Source: Pseudonocardia oceani
Lineage (GTDB): Bacteria; Actinomycetota; Actinomycetes; Mycobacteriales; Pseudonocardiaceae
Assembly: GCF_019263585.2 (NCBI RefSeq)
Contig: NZ_JADQDF010000001.1
Span: 2,170,001-2,234,000, forward strand
Direction of reading: 5' to 3'
Length of the DNA: 64,000 bases
In this document: positions 47,679-56,939 of the stretch, piece by piece
How positions within the stretch are numbered: position 1 is the stretch's first letter
How the letters are laid out: the number at the start of each line of letters is the position of its first letter
Made by a program: the position numbers and the translations under genes
The notes under the pieces: generated by a model
What the model saw: the letters and a program-made list of their open reading frames with translations, nothing else
The model's database searches: none
Told to the model about the DNA's origin: nothing

Positions 47679-49222
47679 CTGCCCATGAGTACCAGGATCG
47701 CGGGCGACACGGTCAGGAGGAGGCCGACGAGCACGGCGAAGACGGTCGTGCGCCGGTCGTCGTTGTGCAGCAGGGCGCGCACGATCACGACGAGACCGAC
47801 CGTGACGAGCACGGCGGAGGCCAGCGCGACGACGGGCAGGTTGCGCCACAGGAACCGGAACAGCACCCACAGCACGGCGCCGCCGAGCGCACCCCCGATC
47901 CACTGCACCACGACCGCGGCCCAGCCGGGCGCAGCGCCCTCGCGGGCCGACGAGCCGCGGCCCAGCCGGCGCTCGCGCGGCGGCGGGACGTCGTCGTCCG
48001 GGGCGTCGAGCGGACGGCCGCCGAGGCCCGCAGGGCTCTCGCCGGGCCGAACCGGCGGGGTGCCGGAGCCGGTGTCGTCGAAGCGGGGGTCGTCGAAGCC
48101 GTCGTCGAAGCGGGGGTCGTCGAAGCCGTCGTCGAAGCCGTCGTCGAGGCCGCCCGGGTGGAACCCGGTGCTCTCGAGGCCGTCCTCGTCGAGGCCCGTG
48201 CCCGCGCCGTCGCGGCGGGCGTCGTCGGTGCGGGCGCGGTGCCGGTCCTCGGCCCCGACCGGCGCGACGCCGACCCTCGTCGAGGGGCCCTCGCCGGCGT
48301 CGCCGGCGGGCTCGGGCGCCTGCTGCGGGATCGGGCGGGTGAAGAGGTCCTCCTCCACCGGGTCGTCGTCGCGGTAGCGCGGCATGACGTCGGTGGGGCG
48401 GTCGCGCTCGGGCGCGGCGGCGGGGCGGGCGGGGCCCTGGGTCGGCGTCTTCGTCAGGCTCTGTGGGCCCTGCTGCGCGGGGGGCGCGGCCGGCGGCTGC
48501 GCGCGGACGGAGGGTGCGGCCGGGTGGGCGGGGGCCTGCTGGGGCGCCGGGGAGCCGTTGCGGGTCTCCGGGGCCGCAGTGCCGGGCACCGCCCGGTACT
48601 GGGCCGTGCCGTCCTGATCCGCCGTGCTGGGGGCCTGGAGGTTCTGGACCGTCCCGGGACCGTCCTGCGGTGCCGCGTCCTGCGCCGGGGCGCTCGGGGC
48701 GTTCTTCGGCGCGCCGTTCTGGGTCGGGGCGTTCCGGGGCTGAGCGCTCTGAGGCGGGGCGCTCTGGGTCGAGGAGCCGGTGCGGGCCTGCGCGCCGTTC
48801 CGGTTCCACGAACCGCTCGGCGGCTGGGGTGCGCCGTTCTGGGTCGCGCCGTTCTGCGGGGCGCCCTTCTGGGGCGCGCCGTGGGGGGCTGCGCCGTTCG
48901 GGGCTGCGCTGTCGGGGGCTGCGCCGTTGGGGGCTGCGCCGTTGGGAGGCGGCGGGGCCTGCCGGGCCGGGGCGGACGCGCGCGGGTCGTACGGCTCGCC
49001 CCGCGGCGGGGCGGGCTGGACCGGCTCGCGCAGGACCGAGCGGGCGGGCGCCGCGGGTGCGTCGGCGGGGGCGGCGTCCGGTGGACCGGGCGGGGCGCCT
49101 TCCTCGAGATCGTCGCTCTCCCGCCGGCGGCGACGCCGACCGGTGGACGCACCGCCGCTGCCGTGCTCGGCGAGGAGCTCGGCGACGGTGCGCTGACGGG
49201 GGTGGTCGGTCTCGGAACTCAT
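47675..49222 (-). CDS. Membrane protein with long repeat-rich disordered N-terminus
   Basis: The 515-residue protein has about 420 disordered residues and then two or three C-terminal transmembrane helices ([68 protein letters not shown]). The disordered part has a PNGAA/PQNGA repeat near residues 90-130 and an acidic [11 protein letters not shown] repeat near 375-398. Mycobacterial Rv0497 at the same locus is a shorter membrane protein of unknown role. It is coupled to ppx upstream and the isomerase downstream. The acidic and Asn-rich repeats probably vary in copy number between strains. Confidence 0.85.
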   Translation of the reverse strand: MSSETDHPRQRTVAELLAEHGSGGASTGRRRRRRESDDLEEGAPPGPPDAAPADAPAAPARSVLREPVQPAPPRGEPYDPRASAPARQAPPPPNGAAPNGAAPDSAAPNGAAPHGAPQKGAPQNGATQNGAPQPPSGSWNRNGAQARTGSSTQSAPPQSAQPRNAPTQNGAPKNAPSAPAQDAAPQDGPGTVQNLQAPSTADQDGTAQYRAVPGTAAPETRNGSPAPQQAPAHPAAPSVRAQPPAAPPAQQGPQSLTKTPTQGPARPAAAPERDRPTDVMPRYRDDDPVEEDLFTRPIPQQAPEPAGDAGEGPSTRVGVAPVGAEDRHRARTDDARRDGAGTGLDEDGLESTGFHPGGLDDGFDDGFDDPRFDDGFDDPRFDDTGSGTPPVRPGESPAGLGGRPLDAPDDDVPPPRERRLGRGSSAREGAAPGWAAVVVQWIGGALGGAVLWVLFRFLWRNLPVVALASAVLVTVGLVVIVRALLHNDDRRTTVFAVLVGLLLTVSPAILVLMGR

Positions 49223-50247
49223 CCAGTACACCGTGCCTCGTACGACGTCAAGCGTCCAAGTCCGTCCGGCGCGTCCTGCGCCGAGCGGTCGGTCTGTGCC
49301 GAGGGCGGGCGGGCGGACGCCTCGAGCGTGTCGAGCCGCCGGAGGATGACACCCTCCCGCAGGGCCCACGGGCAGATCTCCAGCTCCGTGATCCGCAGGG
49401 CGCGCATCGCGGCCTCGGCGACGAGCGCGCCGGCCACGAGCTGGTGCGCGCGGCTCGCGCTGACGCCCTCCAGCTCGGCGAGGTCACCCGCCGACATCCG
49501 CGTGATGAACGCGGCGAGCTGGCGCAGCCCGACGTCGGTGAGGGCGCGCCGCACCCGGGGCCCCTCGCTCGACGGCGCGGCCCCGGAGAGGCGGGCCAGC
49601 GACCGGAAGGTCTTCGACGTGCCGACCGCGAGCTCCGGCGCGCCGGCCCGGCGCAGCCGCCGCGCGACGGGGGCCAGCTCGGCGTCGAGGTGGGCGCGCA
49701 GGGCGTCGATCTCACGGCGCGAGGGCGGGTCGGAGCGGAACCACTCGCGCGTCAGGCGTCCGGCGCCCAGGGGCAGTGACGCGGCCACGGCGGGGTGCTC
49801 GTCGCGGCCGGCCGCGAGCTCCAGCGACCCGCCGCCGATGTCGAGCACGAGCAGCCGCCCGGCCGACCAGCCGTACCAGCGCCGGACCGCGAGGAAGGTG
49901 TAGCGCGCCTCGTCGTCACCGGGCAGCACCTGCAGCCGGACGCCGGTCTCATCGCGGACGCGGGCGAGCACGGCGGCGGAGTTGGTGGCGTCGCGCAGGG
50001 CGGAGGTGGCGAACGCGAGGAGGTCGGCGCAGCCCGCCTCGGTGGCCGCGGCGCCGGCCTTCGCGACGGCCCGGACGAGCGCGTCGGCCCCGGCCGGGGT
50101 GAGCGCGCCGCCGGCGTCGAGGTTCTCGGCGAGGCGCAGCTCGTCCTTCTCCGAGGTCATGGGCGTGGGGTGGCCACCGCGGTGCGCGTCCACCACCAGC
50201 AGGTGGACGGTGTTGGAACCGACGTCGAGCACACCCAGGCGCACCAC
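49219..50247 (-). CDS. ppx: Ppx/GppA phosphatase (exopolyphosphatase)
   Basis: The 342-residue ASKHA-fold enzyme has the phosphate loops [15 protein letters not shown] and [14 protein letters not shown] and the catalytic glutamate region in [17 protein letters not shown]. It hydrolyses polyphosphate or pppGpp. Two consecutive GTG codons at 50247 and 50244 can start translation. Its neighbours match M. tuberculosis Ppx1 (Rv0496) near senX3-regX3, linking it to phosphate control. Confidence 0.94.
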   Translation of the reverse strand: MVRLGVLDVGSNTVHLLVVDAHRGGHPTPMTSEKDELRLAENLDAGGALTPAGADALVRAVAKAGAAATEAGCADLLAFATSALRDATNSAAVLARVRDETGVRLQVLPGDDEARYTFLAVRRWYGWSAGRLLVLDIGGGSLELAAGRDEHPAVAASLPLGAGRLTREWFRSDPPSRREIDALRAHLDAELAPVARRLRRAGAPELAVGTSKTFRSLARLSGAAPSSEGPRVRRALTDVGLRQLAAFITRMSAGDLAELEGVSASRAHQLVAGALVAEAAMRALRITELEICPWALREGVILRRLDTLEASARPPSAQTDRSAQDAPDGLGRLTSYEARCTG

Positions 50248-50542
50248 CGCAGGCTACTGCCCGTCGTGACCCGGCCGTGACCGAACCCGTCACACCCTCC
50301 CCCGCGCACTGCGCACGCACCCCCGGCGCACCTGCCGCGCACCCGTACCCACCGGGCGGTGCGCCTGTCCCTCGGCACCGTGACAGGCACCGTGACCGGT
50401 AGCGGCCGGCCCGCGTTCTGCAGTGCGCACGGCGTGGCGCGCATCTCCAGACATGGCACTGAGGGCCTCGGCGTGCTATAGGCCGGGACCGGGTTCTGCG
50501 CTACCCTGCCCCACGCCAGATCCCGGTGACGGAAGGTCGACG

Positions 50543-51001
50543 ATGACTGCGGCGAGCCCCGGCGAATCCGAACCCGTCTTCCGGCTCGTCTACCGGAGTC
50601 ACAGCAGGATTCCGGCCGAGGATCGACCGAAGGTGCTCGCGCGCATCTTCGACGTCGCCCGGTCCCGCAACAAGGCGGCGCGCGTCACCGGCGCCTTGCT
50701 GATCACCGATCACTACTTCGTCCAGGCCCTCGAGGGCGACGAGGCAGCGGTGCGGTCGCTGTTCGACAGCATCAACAGCGACGAACGGCACACCGACGTC
50801 ACCATCGTCGAGGAAGGCACCTGGGACGAGCGGACGTTCTCGCGATGGTCGATGGCGCAGGTGTCCGCCAGCGGGAAGGCCGACATCCCGCTGCACAGCA
50901 ACCACGGCGAGATCCACGCGGCGGCTCGGTCGTCGCTCACCCGCGAGCAGATGGCTCTGCTGAAGCGAATGCGTAACACGATCGGCGCCGACGCGGTGTG
51001 A
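50543..51001 (+). CDS. BLUF-domain blue-light receptor
   Basis: The 152-residue protein is a BLUF flavin photoreceptor domain (about residues 11-105) with a short helical tail. The photoactive-site residues are all visible: Tyr17 in RLVYRS, Asn43 in RSRNKAARVTGALL, Gln61 in YFVQALEG, and Trp102/Met104 in SRWSMA, matching AppA Tyr21, Asn45, Gln63, Trp104 and Met106. It has no fused output domain, so it should signal through a partner. GGAAGG lies 6 bases before the ATG. It is monocistronic, between ppx and regX3. Such solo BLUF proteins can control c-di-GMP enzymes or regulators; the partner here is unknown. Confidence 0.93.
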   Translation: MTAASPGESEPVFRLVYRSHSRIPAEDRPKVLARIFDVARSRNKAARVTGALLITDHYFVQALEGDEAAVRSLFDSINSDERHTDVTIVEEGTWDERTFSRWSMAQVSASGKADIPLHSNHGEIHAAARSSLTREQMALLKRMRNTIGADAV

Positions 51002-51073
51002 GTCGAGTTCTGCGGGATCGCCCGGTCCTGCGCATCATGGCGGGGCATCGATCCGGTCGGGTGCCGCCGGCGG

Positions 51074-51778
51074 TCAGGCCTCGAACTTGTACCCGAGCCC
51101 CCGCACCGTCACCAGGTGCTTCGGGGCCCCCGGGTCGGTCTCCACCTTCGACCGCAGCCGCTTCACGTGCACGTCCAGCGTCTTGGTGTCACCCACGTAG
51201 TCGGCGCCCCAGACGCGGTCGATGAGCTGGCCGCGGGTCAGCACCCGGCCGACGTTGCGCAGCAGGTACTCCAGCAGGTCGAACTCCTTGAGCGGCAGCG
51301 CCACGTCCTCCCCGCCCACCGACACGACATGGCGCTCCACGTCCATCCGCACCGGTCCGGCCTCGAGCACCGCGCCGCTCCCCCGGCCGCCGGGGCCGTC
51401 GGCCTCCGGACCGCCCTCGCCGCCGCGGCGCAGCACCGCGCGGACGCGGGCGATGAGCTCGCGGGCGGAGTAGGGCTTGGTGACGTAGTCGTCGGCGCCC
51501 AGCTCCAGGCCCACGACCTTGTCGATCTCGCTGTCGCGGGCCGTCACCATGATCACCGGGACGGCGGAGCGGGTGCGCAGGGCCTTGCAGACGTCGGTGC
51601 CGCTCATGCCGGGGAGCATGAGGTCGAGCAGCACGATGTCGGCGCCGTTGCGGTCGAACTCCTCCAGCGCCTCGGGCCCGGTGACGGCAACGGCCGTCGT
51701 GAACCCCTCCTTGCGCAGCAGGAAGGCGAGCGGATCGGCGAAGGACTCCTCGTCCTCGACGATGAGCACCCTGGTCAT
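51074..51778 (-). CDS. regX3: Two-component response regulator RegX3
   Basis: The 234-residue OmpR-family protein has a receiver domain with the phospho-acceptor Asp52 (IVLLDLMLPG), the acidic pocket VEDEE and Lys in YVTKPYSARELIARVRAVLRR. A Gly-rich linker leads to a C-terminal winged helix (LPLKEFDLLEYLLRNVGRVLTRGQLIDRVWG, TLDVHVKRLRSKVE, VRGLGYKFEA). RegX3 activates phosphate-starvation genes. Its ATG overlaps the senX3 stop by four bases. Confidence 0.96.
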   Translation of the reverse strand: MTRVLIVEDEESFADPLAFLLRKEGFTTAVAVTGPEALEEFDRNGADIVLLDLMLPGMSGTDVCKALRTRSAVPVIMVTARDSEIDKVVGLELGADDYVTKPYSARELIARVRAVLRRGGEGGPEADGPGGRGSGAVLEAGPVRMDVERHVVSVGGEDVALPLKEFDLLEYLLRNVGRVLTRGQLIDRVWGADYVGDTKTLDVHVKRLRSKVETDPGAPKHLVTVRGLGYKFEA

Positions 51779-52974
51779 GACATCTCCTTCGCGCGCAGTT
51801 CGGTGGCGTCCTCGGGCTCGTCGGCCTCGTCGAGGTCGTCCAGCTCGTCGGTGTGGACCGGCAGGCGCATCGTGAACGTGGAGCCGGTGCCGGGACTGCT
51901 CCACAGCCGCACCTCGCCCCCGTGGTTGGCCAGCACGTGCTTGACGATCGCGAGCCCCAGCCCGGTGCCGCCGGTGGCTCGCGAGCGGGCGGGGTCGACG
52001 CGGAAGAAGCGCTCGAACACGCGCTTCTGGTGCTCGGGGGCGATGCCGATGCCGCGGTCGGTGACCGAGACCTCCACCCAGTCGCCGACGCGCCGCCGCG
52101 ACACCGACACCGACGCCTCCGCGGGCGAGTACGCGATCGCGTTCTCGACGAGGTTGGACAGCGCGGTGACCAGCAGCGTGCGGTCGCCGTCGACCTCGAG
52201 GCCCGTGGGCCGGTCGACGGTGATGTCGATGCGCGCCCGCTCCGCGGAGATCCGGCTGCGGGCCATGGCCTCGCGCACGACCTCGTCGACGTCGACGACG
52301 CACAGCTCGGGCAGCCGCTCGGCCCCCGTCAGCCGCGACAGCGCGATCAGCTCGGTGACCAGCGCACCCAGCCTGTTGGCCTCGCTGAGGATCTTCGCGC
52401 TGAACCGGCGGACCTCGACGGGGTCGTCGGCGGCGTCCAGCACGGCCTCGGCGAGCAGCCCCACCGCGCCGACGGGCGTCTTTAGCTCGTGGCTGACGTT
52501 GGCGACGAAGTCGCGGCGCGTGGCCTCCAGGCGCACGGCGTCGGAGGTGTCGGCCGCCTCGGCGACGGTGTAGCCGTCCCCGAGGGGACGCACGTCGGCG
52601 ACGACGGCGGCGGGCTGGCGGCCGCGGTGGCCGAGCGGGGAGAGGTCGACGGTGCCGGGCTGCCCGCTGCTCTGCGCGCGCTGGCACGCCGCCCACGCCC
52701 GGGCGTCGGGGAGCCCGGACCTCACGAGCCCGAGCTCGACGGCGCGGTCGTTGTGCAGCACGACGTCGCCGGCGCGGGTGAGCACCGCGAGGCCGGTGTC
52801 GGAGGACCGGAACACCCGCTGCAGGAGGTCGGCCATCGGCGGGCCGGGGGTCGGCGGAGCCGGGACGGGGGCGGGCTCGACCCGCCGCCGCGCGGTCCGC
52901 GCCCCGACGACGACGCCGAGCGCGAGAGCGGCGGCCGCGATCAGCACGCACAGCAGTGCGGTCACGGGCGGCAT
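51775..52974 (-). CDS. senX3: Sensor histidine kinase SenX3
   Basis: The roughly 399-residue kinase has one N-terminal transmembrane helix (ALLCVLIAAAALALGVVVGA), a PAS-like domain, the H-box FVANVSHELKTPVGAVGLLAEAVLDA, the N-box ALSNLVENAIAYSPA, and the G-boxes TDRGIGIAPEH and GGTGLGLAIVKHVLANHGG. Start candidates are the ATGs at 52974 and 52998; neither has a strong ribosome site. In mycobacteria SenX3 senses phosphate status through the Pst-PhoU system. Confidence 0.95.
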   Translation of the reverse strand: MPPVTALLCVLIAAAALALGVVVGARTARRRVEPAPVPAPPTPGPPMADLLQRVFRSSDTGLAVLTRAGDVVLHNDRAVELGLVRSGLPDARAWAACQRAQSSGQPGTVDLSPLGHRGRQPAAVVADVRPLGDGYTVAEAADTSDAVRLEATRRDFVANVSHELKTPVGAVGLLAEAVLDAADDPVEVRRFSAKILSEANRLGALVTELIALSRLTGAERLPELCVVDVDEVVREAMARSRISAERARIDITVDRPTGLEVDGDRTLLVTALSNLVENAIAYSPAEASVSVSRRRVGDWVEVSVTDRGIGIAPEHQKRVFERFFRVDPARSRATGGTGLGLAIVKHVLANHGGEVRLWSSPGTGSTFTMRLPVHTDELDDLDEADEPEDATELRAKEMS

Positions 52975-53147
52975 CGTAGGCAGGCCGGGGGCCGCCATGG
53001 CCAGCCCGGATGCCCGGTCGTGACCGCCGTGACGTCCGGGAACGCGATAGTTCGGCCGCCGTTCACGCGGCGTTCACGACGCCCGTCGTCCACCGCCCGA
53101 TTGCAGGAAGAGGGCGCGGCAGGACGCTCCGCGCGGCTCGGGAGCGC

Positions 53148-53882
53148 TCAGCGCCCCTGCGCCGCCACCGCCGCCGCGGCGTCGGCCGCCGCCTGCGGGT
53201 CGAGGTAGGTGCCCCCCGCGACCGTGGGGCGCAGGTCGTCGTCGAGGTCGTAGCGCAGCGGCATGCCGGTGGGGATGTTGAGCCCGGCGATGTCGGCGTC
53301 GGAGATGCCGTCGAGGTGCTTGACGAGCGCCCGCAGCGAGTTGCCGTGCGCGGCCAGCAGCACCGTCTTGCCGGCGCGCAGGTCGGGCACGACCGCCGAC
53401 TCCCAGTACGGCAGGAACCGCTCGACGACGTCCTTGAGGCACTCGGTCCGCGGCACGGGCGCACCGGCGTAGCGGACGTCGCCGCTCTGGTCGAACTCCG
53501 TGCCGGGCTCGATCTCCGGCGGCGGCGTGTCGTAGGAGCGGCGCCACAGCATGAACTGCTCCTCGCCGAACTCGGCGAGCGTCTGCTTCTTGTCCTTGCC
53601 CTGCAGGGCGCCGTAGTGGCGCTCGTTGAGCCGCCAGTCGCGCGTGACCGGGATCCAGTGGCGGTCGCACGCGTCGAGGGCGAGGTGCGCGGTGGAGATG
53701 GCGCGGCGCAGCAGCGAGGTGTGGACGACGTCGGGCAGCAGCCCGGCCTCCCGCAGCAGCTCACCGCCGCGGCGGGCCTCCTGCTCGCCCGTCTCGGTGA
53801 GCGGCACGTCCACCCATCCGGTGAACAGGTTCTCGGCGTTCCACACGCTCTGCCCGTGACGGAGCAGCACCAGGGTTCCCAT
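53148..53882 (-). CDS. gpmA: 2,3-bisphosphoglycerate-dependent phosphoglycerate mutase
   Basis: The 244-residue glycolytic enzyme has the phospho-histidine motif [12 protein letters not shown] (His9), [26 protein letters not shown], the second histidine in [19 protein letters not shown] and GIPTGMPL-type [13 protein letters not shown]. It stands upstream of senX3 as gpm1 does in M. tuberculosis. An in-frame GTG three codons upstream is also possible as start. Confidence 0.97.
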   Translation of the reverse strand: MGTLVLLRHGQSVWNAENLFTGWVDVPLTETGEQEARRGGELLREAGLLPDVVHTSLLRRAISTAHLALDACDRHWIPVTRDWRLNERHYGALQGKDKKQTLAEFGEEQFMLWRRSYDTPPPEIEPGTEFDQSGDVRYAGAPVPRTECLKDVVERFLPYWESAVVPDLRAGKTVLLAAHGNSLRALVKHLDGISDADIAGLNIPTGMPLRYDLDDDLRPTVAGGTYLDPQAAADAAAAVAAQGR

Positions 53883-53887
53883 GGCGG

Positions 53888-54394
53888 TCACTCTGCCAGC
53901 CGGGCCTCCTGCTGCCCGGACCGGCCGGGGAACGCGGCCGGGGCGTCGAGGCCCTCCAGGATCGCCGCGCCGATGTCGCGGAGCTGGCCCACCTGCTCGG
54001 CGGAGAGGCGGTCGAAGACGTGGCAGCGCACGGTGGCGACGTGCCCGGGCGCCGCGGCGGCGAGCACCTCGAAGCCGGCGTCGGTGAGCCGGGCCAGGGT
54101 GCTGCGGCGGTCGTCGGGGCAGGGGACGCGACTCACCCAGCCGTTGGACTCCAGCCGCGACACCGCGTGCGAGAGCCGGCTCTGCGAGCTCTGCGTCATG
54201 ACGGCGAGGTCGCTCATCCGCAGCGTGCGCCCGGGCACGTCGGACAGCATCGCCAGGATCAGGTAGTAGGTGTGGGGCAGCCCGGAGTCGCGCTGGAGCT
54301 GGCGGTCCAGCGCCGCGTCGAGCAGCGTCGTCGCGGCCTGGAAGGTCAGCCAGGCCTCCAGCTGGTCCTCGGTGAGCCACCCGTCGTCCGTCAC
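53888..54394 (-). CDS. MarR-family regulator
   Basis: The 168-residue winged-helix protein has the MarR recognition region [50 protein letters not shown]. It starts at GTG only 6 bases after a TAGGGT -10 element, so its mRNA is probably leaderless. It is divergent from a VOC dioxygenase-like gene with a perfect palindrome between them, which suggests that it represses both genes until an electrophile, quinone or phenol binds. It lies 5 bases upstream of gpmA. Confidence 0.9.
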   Translation of the reverse strand: MTDDGWLTEDQLEAWLTFQAATTLLDAALDRQLQRDSGLPHTYYLILAMLSDVPGRTLRMSDLAVMTQSSQSRLSHAVSRLESNGWVSRVPCPDDRRSTLARLTDAGFEVLAAAAPGHVATVRCHVFDRLSAEQVGQLRDIGAAILEGLDAPAAFPGRSGQQEARLAE

Positions 54395-54400
54395 GACGCC

Positions 54401-54455
54401 ACCCTAGCGCAATTCAGTTGAGCTTTCATGTGTTAGGGTGGTTGAACGTTCAACC
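54401..54455. promoter_or_regulatory. Divergent leaderless/TAGGGT promoters and palindromic operator
   Basis: TAGGGT lies at 54406-54401 on the minus strand (for marR) and at 54434-54439 on the plus strand (for the VOC gene). The perfect 16-base palindrome GGTTGAACGTTCAACC (54440-54455) covers the expected VOC transcription start. A MarR dimer bound there would block the VOC promoter. Confidence 0.65.
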
Positions 54456-54467
54456 CTAGGAGATCCG

Positions 54468-54974
54468 ATGCCCGTCCAGCGCCTCAACCACGCCGTCCTC
54501 TACGTCCGCGACGTCGACGCCAGCGCGGCGTTCTACCAGGGGGCGCTCGGCTTCCGCCCGGTCGCGGGCATGCCGGGCCGCGCGGTGTTCCTGCAGGCCG
54601 AGGGCTCGACGAACGACCACGACCTCGGCCTGTTCGCGATCGGGGCGCAGGCCGGCGCCTCGACGGCGGGCCGCGGGACCGTCGGGCTCTACCACCTGGC
54701 CTGGGAGGTCGACACGCTCGCCGAGCTGCGCCGTATCGCCGGCGTCCTGCGCGAGCACGACGCGCTGGTCGGCGCCTCCGACCACGGCAGCACCAAGGCG
54801 CTCTACGCCCACGACCCCGACGGCATCGAGTTCGAGGTGAGCTGGCTCGTGCCCGCCGACCTGCTGGGCGAGGACACGGACATGCGCACCGCCGCGCTCG
54901 ACATCGACGCGGAGATCGCGCGCTACGGCGCCGACACGCGCGGCGGGGTGGGGGTCTCGGTCCCGGTCGGCTGA
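54468..54974 (+). CDS. VOC-family dioxygenase/glyoxalase-like protein
   Basis: The 168-residue protein is a vicinal-oxygen-chelate domain with metal-ligand candidates His8 (LNHAVLYV), the His in GLYHLAWEV and the Glu in DGIEFEVSW, the spacing of extradiol dioxygenase-like ring-cleavage or MhqO-type proteins. CCTAGGAG precedes the ATG. The adjacent MarR gene resembles the arrangement of quinone/catechol-sensing systems. Its 3' end overlaps the 3' end of the convergent ohrR-like gene by 52 bases. Confidence 0.87.
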   Translation: MPVQRLNHAVLYVRDVDASAAFYQGALGFRPVAGMPGRAVFLQAEGSTNDHDLGLFAIGAQAGASTAGRGTVGLYHLAWEVDTLAELRRIAGVLREHDALVGASDHGSTKALYAHDPDGIEFEVSWLVPADLLGEDTDMRTAALDIDAEIARYGADTRGGVGVSVPVG

Positions 54975-55429
54975 CCGGGGTCGACCGCCTCGTGCAGGCT
55001 CCCGGTGAGCTCGCCCAGGATCGACCGGAGCTCGGCGATCTGGGCGTGGCTCATGCCCGTGGCCCGCACGACGCGGCGCTGGATGTCGGGCACGCGCCCG
55101 CGCAGCTCACGGCCGGCGTCGGTGAGCGAGACCAGGACCGAGCGCTCGTCGCTCTCCTGCCGGCGCCGCGCGACGAACCCGGCCGCCTCCAGGCGCTTGA
55201 GCAGCGGGGACAGCGTGCCCGTCTCCAGCTGCAGCGCCGAGCCGATCGCGGTGACCGTGGCCTCCTCGCGCTCCCACAGCACGATCATCACGAGGTACTG
55301 CGGGTAGGTGAGCCCGATGGCGTCGAGCTGGGGCCGGTAGCAGCCGATCATGGCGCGAGAGGCGGCGTACAGCGAGAAGCACAGCTGCTCGTCGAGGTTG
55401 GTCGACGTCGCGGTCTCCGGCTGGGCCAT
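54923..55429 (-). CDS. ohrR: OhrR-like organic-hydroperoxide-sensing MarR regulator
   Basis: The 168-residue protein carries the OhrR signature [19 protein letters not shown] with the reactive Cys17 at the usual position, then [16 protein letters not shown] with the conserved tyrosines, and a winged helix [23 protein letters not shown] second cysteine (Cys29) could form a disulfide. OhrR normally represses an adjacent ohr peroxiredoxin, but none is nearby, so its target lies elsewhere or is the VOC gene. Its end overlaps the convergent VOC gene. Confidence 0.88.
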   Translation of the reverse strand: MAQPETATSTNLDEQLCFSLYAASRAMIGCYRPQLDAIGLTYPQYLVMIVLWEREEATVTAIGSALQLETGTLSPLLKRLEAAGFVARRRQESDERSVLVSLTDAGRELRGRVPDIQRRVVRATGMSHAQIAELRSILGELTGSLHEAVDPGQPTGTETPTPPRVSAP

Positions 55430-55489
55430 CGACCCACTGTAGGCCCGTGAGCACGTCCTCTCACCCCTGCCCCGCGAACCGGGACGTTC

Positions 55490-55784
55490 AGCCCATCGGA
55501 TCTCCCCGCACGGGGTGCGGGGAGGTCGAGGACCCGGGAGTGCCGCAGCCGCCACACCAGGTGGGCCAGGCCGACGCGCGAGCGGTCCGGGCCGCCGAAG
55601 GGGTCGAAGCCGAGGACGTCGGCGGTGGCGTCGAGGCGGGTCCCCGACGCCGTCGAACCGGCCGGTCGACGGCGACGTGCGGGACCGCGCCCGCGTCGAC
55701 CGCCTCCTGCAGGACCCTGTCGACCGCAGTCCGGCGGGCGCCGTCACCGACAGCGGGGCGCAGCTCAGGCGTGACGGCCGCCAT
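55490..55784 (-). pseudogene. Decayed gene, N-terminus like a serine hydrolase/beta-lactamase family protein
   Basis: An ATG at 55784 begins a stretch whose RTAVDRVLQEAVDAGAVPHV resembles the start of class C-type serine hydrolases. The codon pattern (third positions almost all G or C) then shifts frame twice. A later stretch reading LDATADVLGFDPFGGPDRSR again looks coded but in another frame. No intact gene spans 55430-55866. I read this as a frameshifted, deleted remnant. Confidence 0.4.
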
Positions 55785-55866
55785 GTGGCGGGTCGCCGAC
55801 GGCTCCGCGGGTCCTACGCCGACCGGCGGTCGCGGGAGTGTGACCTGCGCCACTAGCGTCGCCGGC

Positions 55867-56292
55867 ATGTCCCCTCCCCCGTCCACCGGGTTCCACCACT
55901 TCTCACCGACCGTGCGCGACGTCGAGGCCAGCGCCGCCTGGTACGAGCGCGTGCTCGGCCTGCAGCGCATCCCGGCGCCGTTCCCGCACTGGGGCAACGA
56001 GGAGAGCGGTCACGCGATCGTGCTCATGCACCCCGACAACGGCCTGACGATCGGCCTGCACCACCACGTCGCCAACGGTGGCGAACCGGCCCACGAGTCG
56101 CGCACCGGGCTCGACCACCTCGCCATCGGCGTCGCCCGGCACGAGGACCTCGACCAGTGGGCCGCCTGGCTCGACGAGGCCGGCGTCGAGCACTCCGGCG
56201 TCATCGACGCGACGGAGCCGATGCCCTACTCCGTCATCGTGTTCCGCGACCCGGACAACATCCAGCTCGAGCTCGCCTTCATGGGCGGCTGA
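55867..56292 (+). CDS. VOC-family glyoxalase-like protein
   Basis: The 141-residue single-domain VOC protein has the paired beta-alpha-beta modules typical of glyoxalase/bleomycin-resistance proteins. The metal-ligand candidates are His in GFHHFSPTVRD, Glu in NEESGHAIVL, His in GLDHLAIGV and Glu in NIQLELAFM. It has the DPDNIQLE ending. The substrate is unknown. It is convergent with the ynfA-like gene, with a 6-base gap. Confidence 0.87.
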   Translation: MSPPPSTGFHHFSPTVRDVEASAAWYERVLGLQRIPAPFPHWGNEESGHAIVLMHPDNGLTIGLHHHVANGGEPAHESRTGLDHLAIGVARHEDLDQWAAWLDEAGVEHSGVIDATEPMPYSVIVFRDPDNIQLELAFMGG

Positions 56293-56298
56293 GCCCGG

Positions 56299-56631
56299 TC
56301 AGCCGCGGGGGGCGTACATGATCACTGCGACGCCGGCCAGGCAGACCAGCGCGCCGATCACGTCGTAGCGGTCGGGGCGGTAGCCGTCGGCGACCATCCC
56401 CCACGCCAGCGAGCCCGCGACGAACACACCCCCGTACGCGGCGAGGATGCGCCCGAACTGGGCGTCGGGCTGGAGGGTGGCGACGAAGCCGTAGAGGCCG
56501 AGCGCGATCACCCCCGCCCCGATCCACACCCACCCGCGGTGCTCGCGCACCCCCTGCCACACCAGCCACGCTCCGCCGATCTCGAACAGGGCGGCGACGA
56601 CGAACAGCGCGATCGACCGGGCGATCAGCAC
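56299..56631 (-). CDS. YnfA/UPF0060 membrane protein
   Basis: The 110-residue protein has four transmembrane helices and family motifs [50 protein letters not shown] and [23 protein letters not shown]0060/YnfA belongs to the small multidrug resistance superfamily and may act as a dimeric efflux pump. The GTG start follows AGGAGAGG at good spacing; a longer frame to 56673 adds a non-conserved basic stretch. Confidence 0.93.
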   Translation of the reverse strand: MLIARSIALFVVAALFEIGGAWLVWQGVREHRGWVWIGAGVIALGLYGFVATLQPDAQFGRILAAYGGVFVAGSLAWGMVADGYRPDRYDVIGALVCLAGVAVIMYAPRG

Positions 56632-56939
56632 GGGAGCCTCTCCTCGCCGGTGCCGGACCGGCGCGTCGGACACGGGACGGCGGGGGATCCGGCGGGCGCC
56701 CGCGGGGCGACGGTAGACCAGCGCGCCCGCCCGCGGACCGCACTCCGGCCGGCCGGCCGCACCCGCGGGGCGGGCCGGCCGCGCATCGGGTGGCGACCTG
56801 CGCAGGTCCGGATGTGCGCGGGACGTCGGCGGATGCGCAGTTCGGGCTGCGCGGGCAGCTGATCACCGAGACCGCACCACCACGGCCCCGCCACGACCCG
56901 CACCTCACCTTCTCGGCGATCACGGCGGCCGGCGCGGGT

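Noticed and set aside
48060..48160. Regular short DNA repeats resembling a repeat array
   Set aside because: They encode the in-frame [11 protein letters not shown] tract of a membrane protein; spacing is too short and there are no unique spacers, so it is not a CRISPR array.
50972..50999. CGTAAC followed 16 bases later by CGGTGT at the end of the BLUF gene
   Set aside because: The -10 match is poor and no gene on the plus strand begins downstream.
53093..53130. TTGCAGGAA near the gpmA 3' end as another copy of the dispersed hairpin repeat
   Set aside because: Only about nine bases match the core and there is no clear inverted partner.
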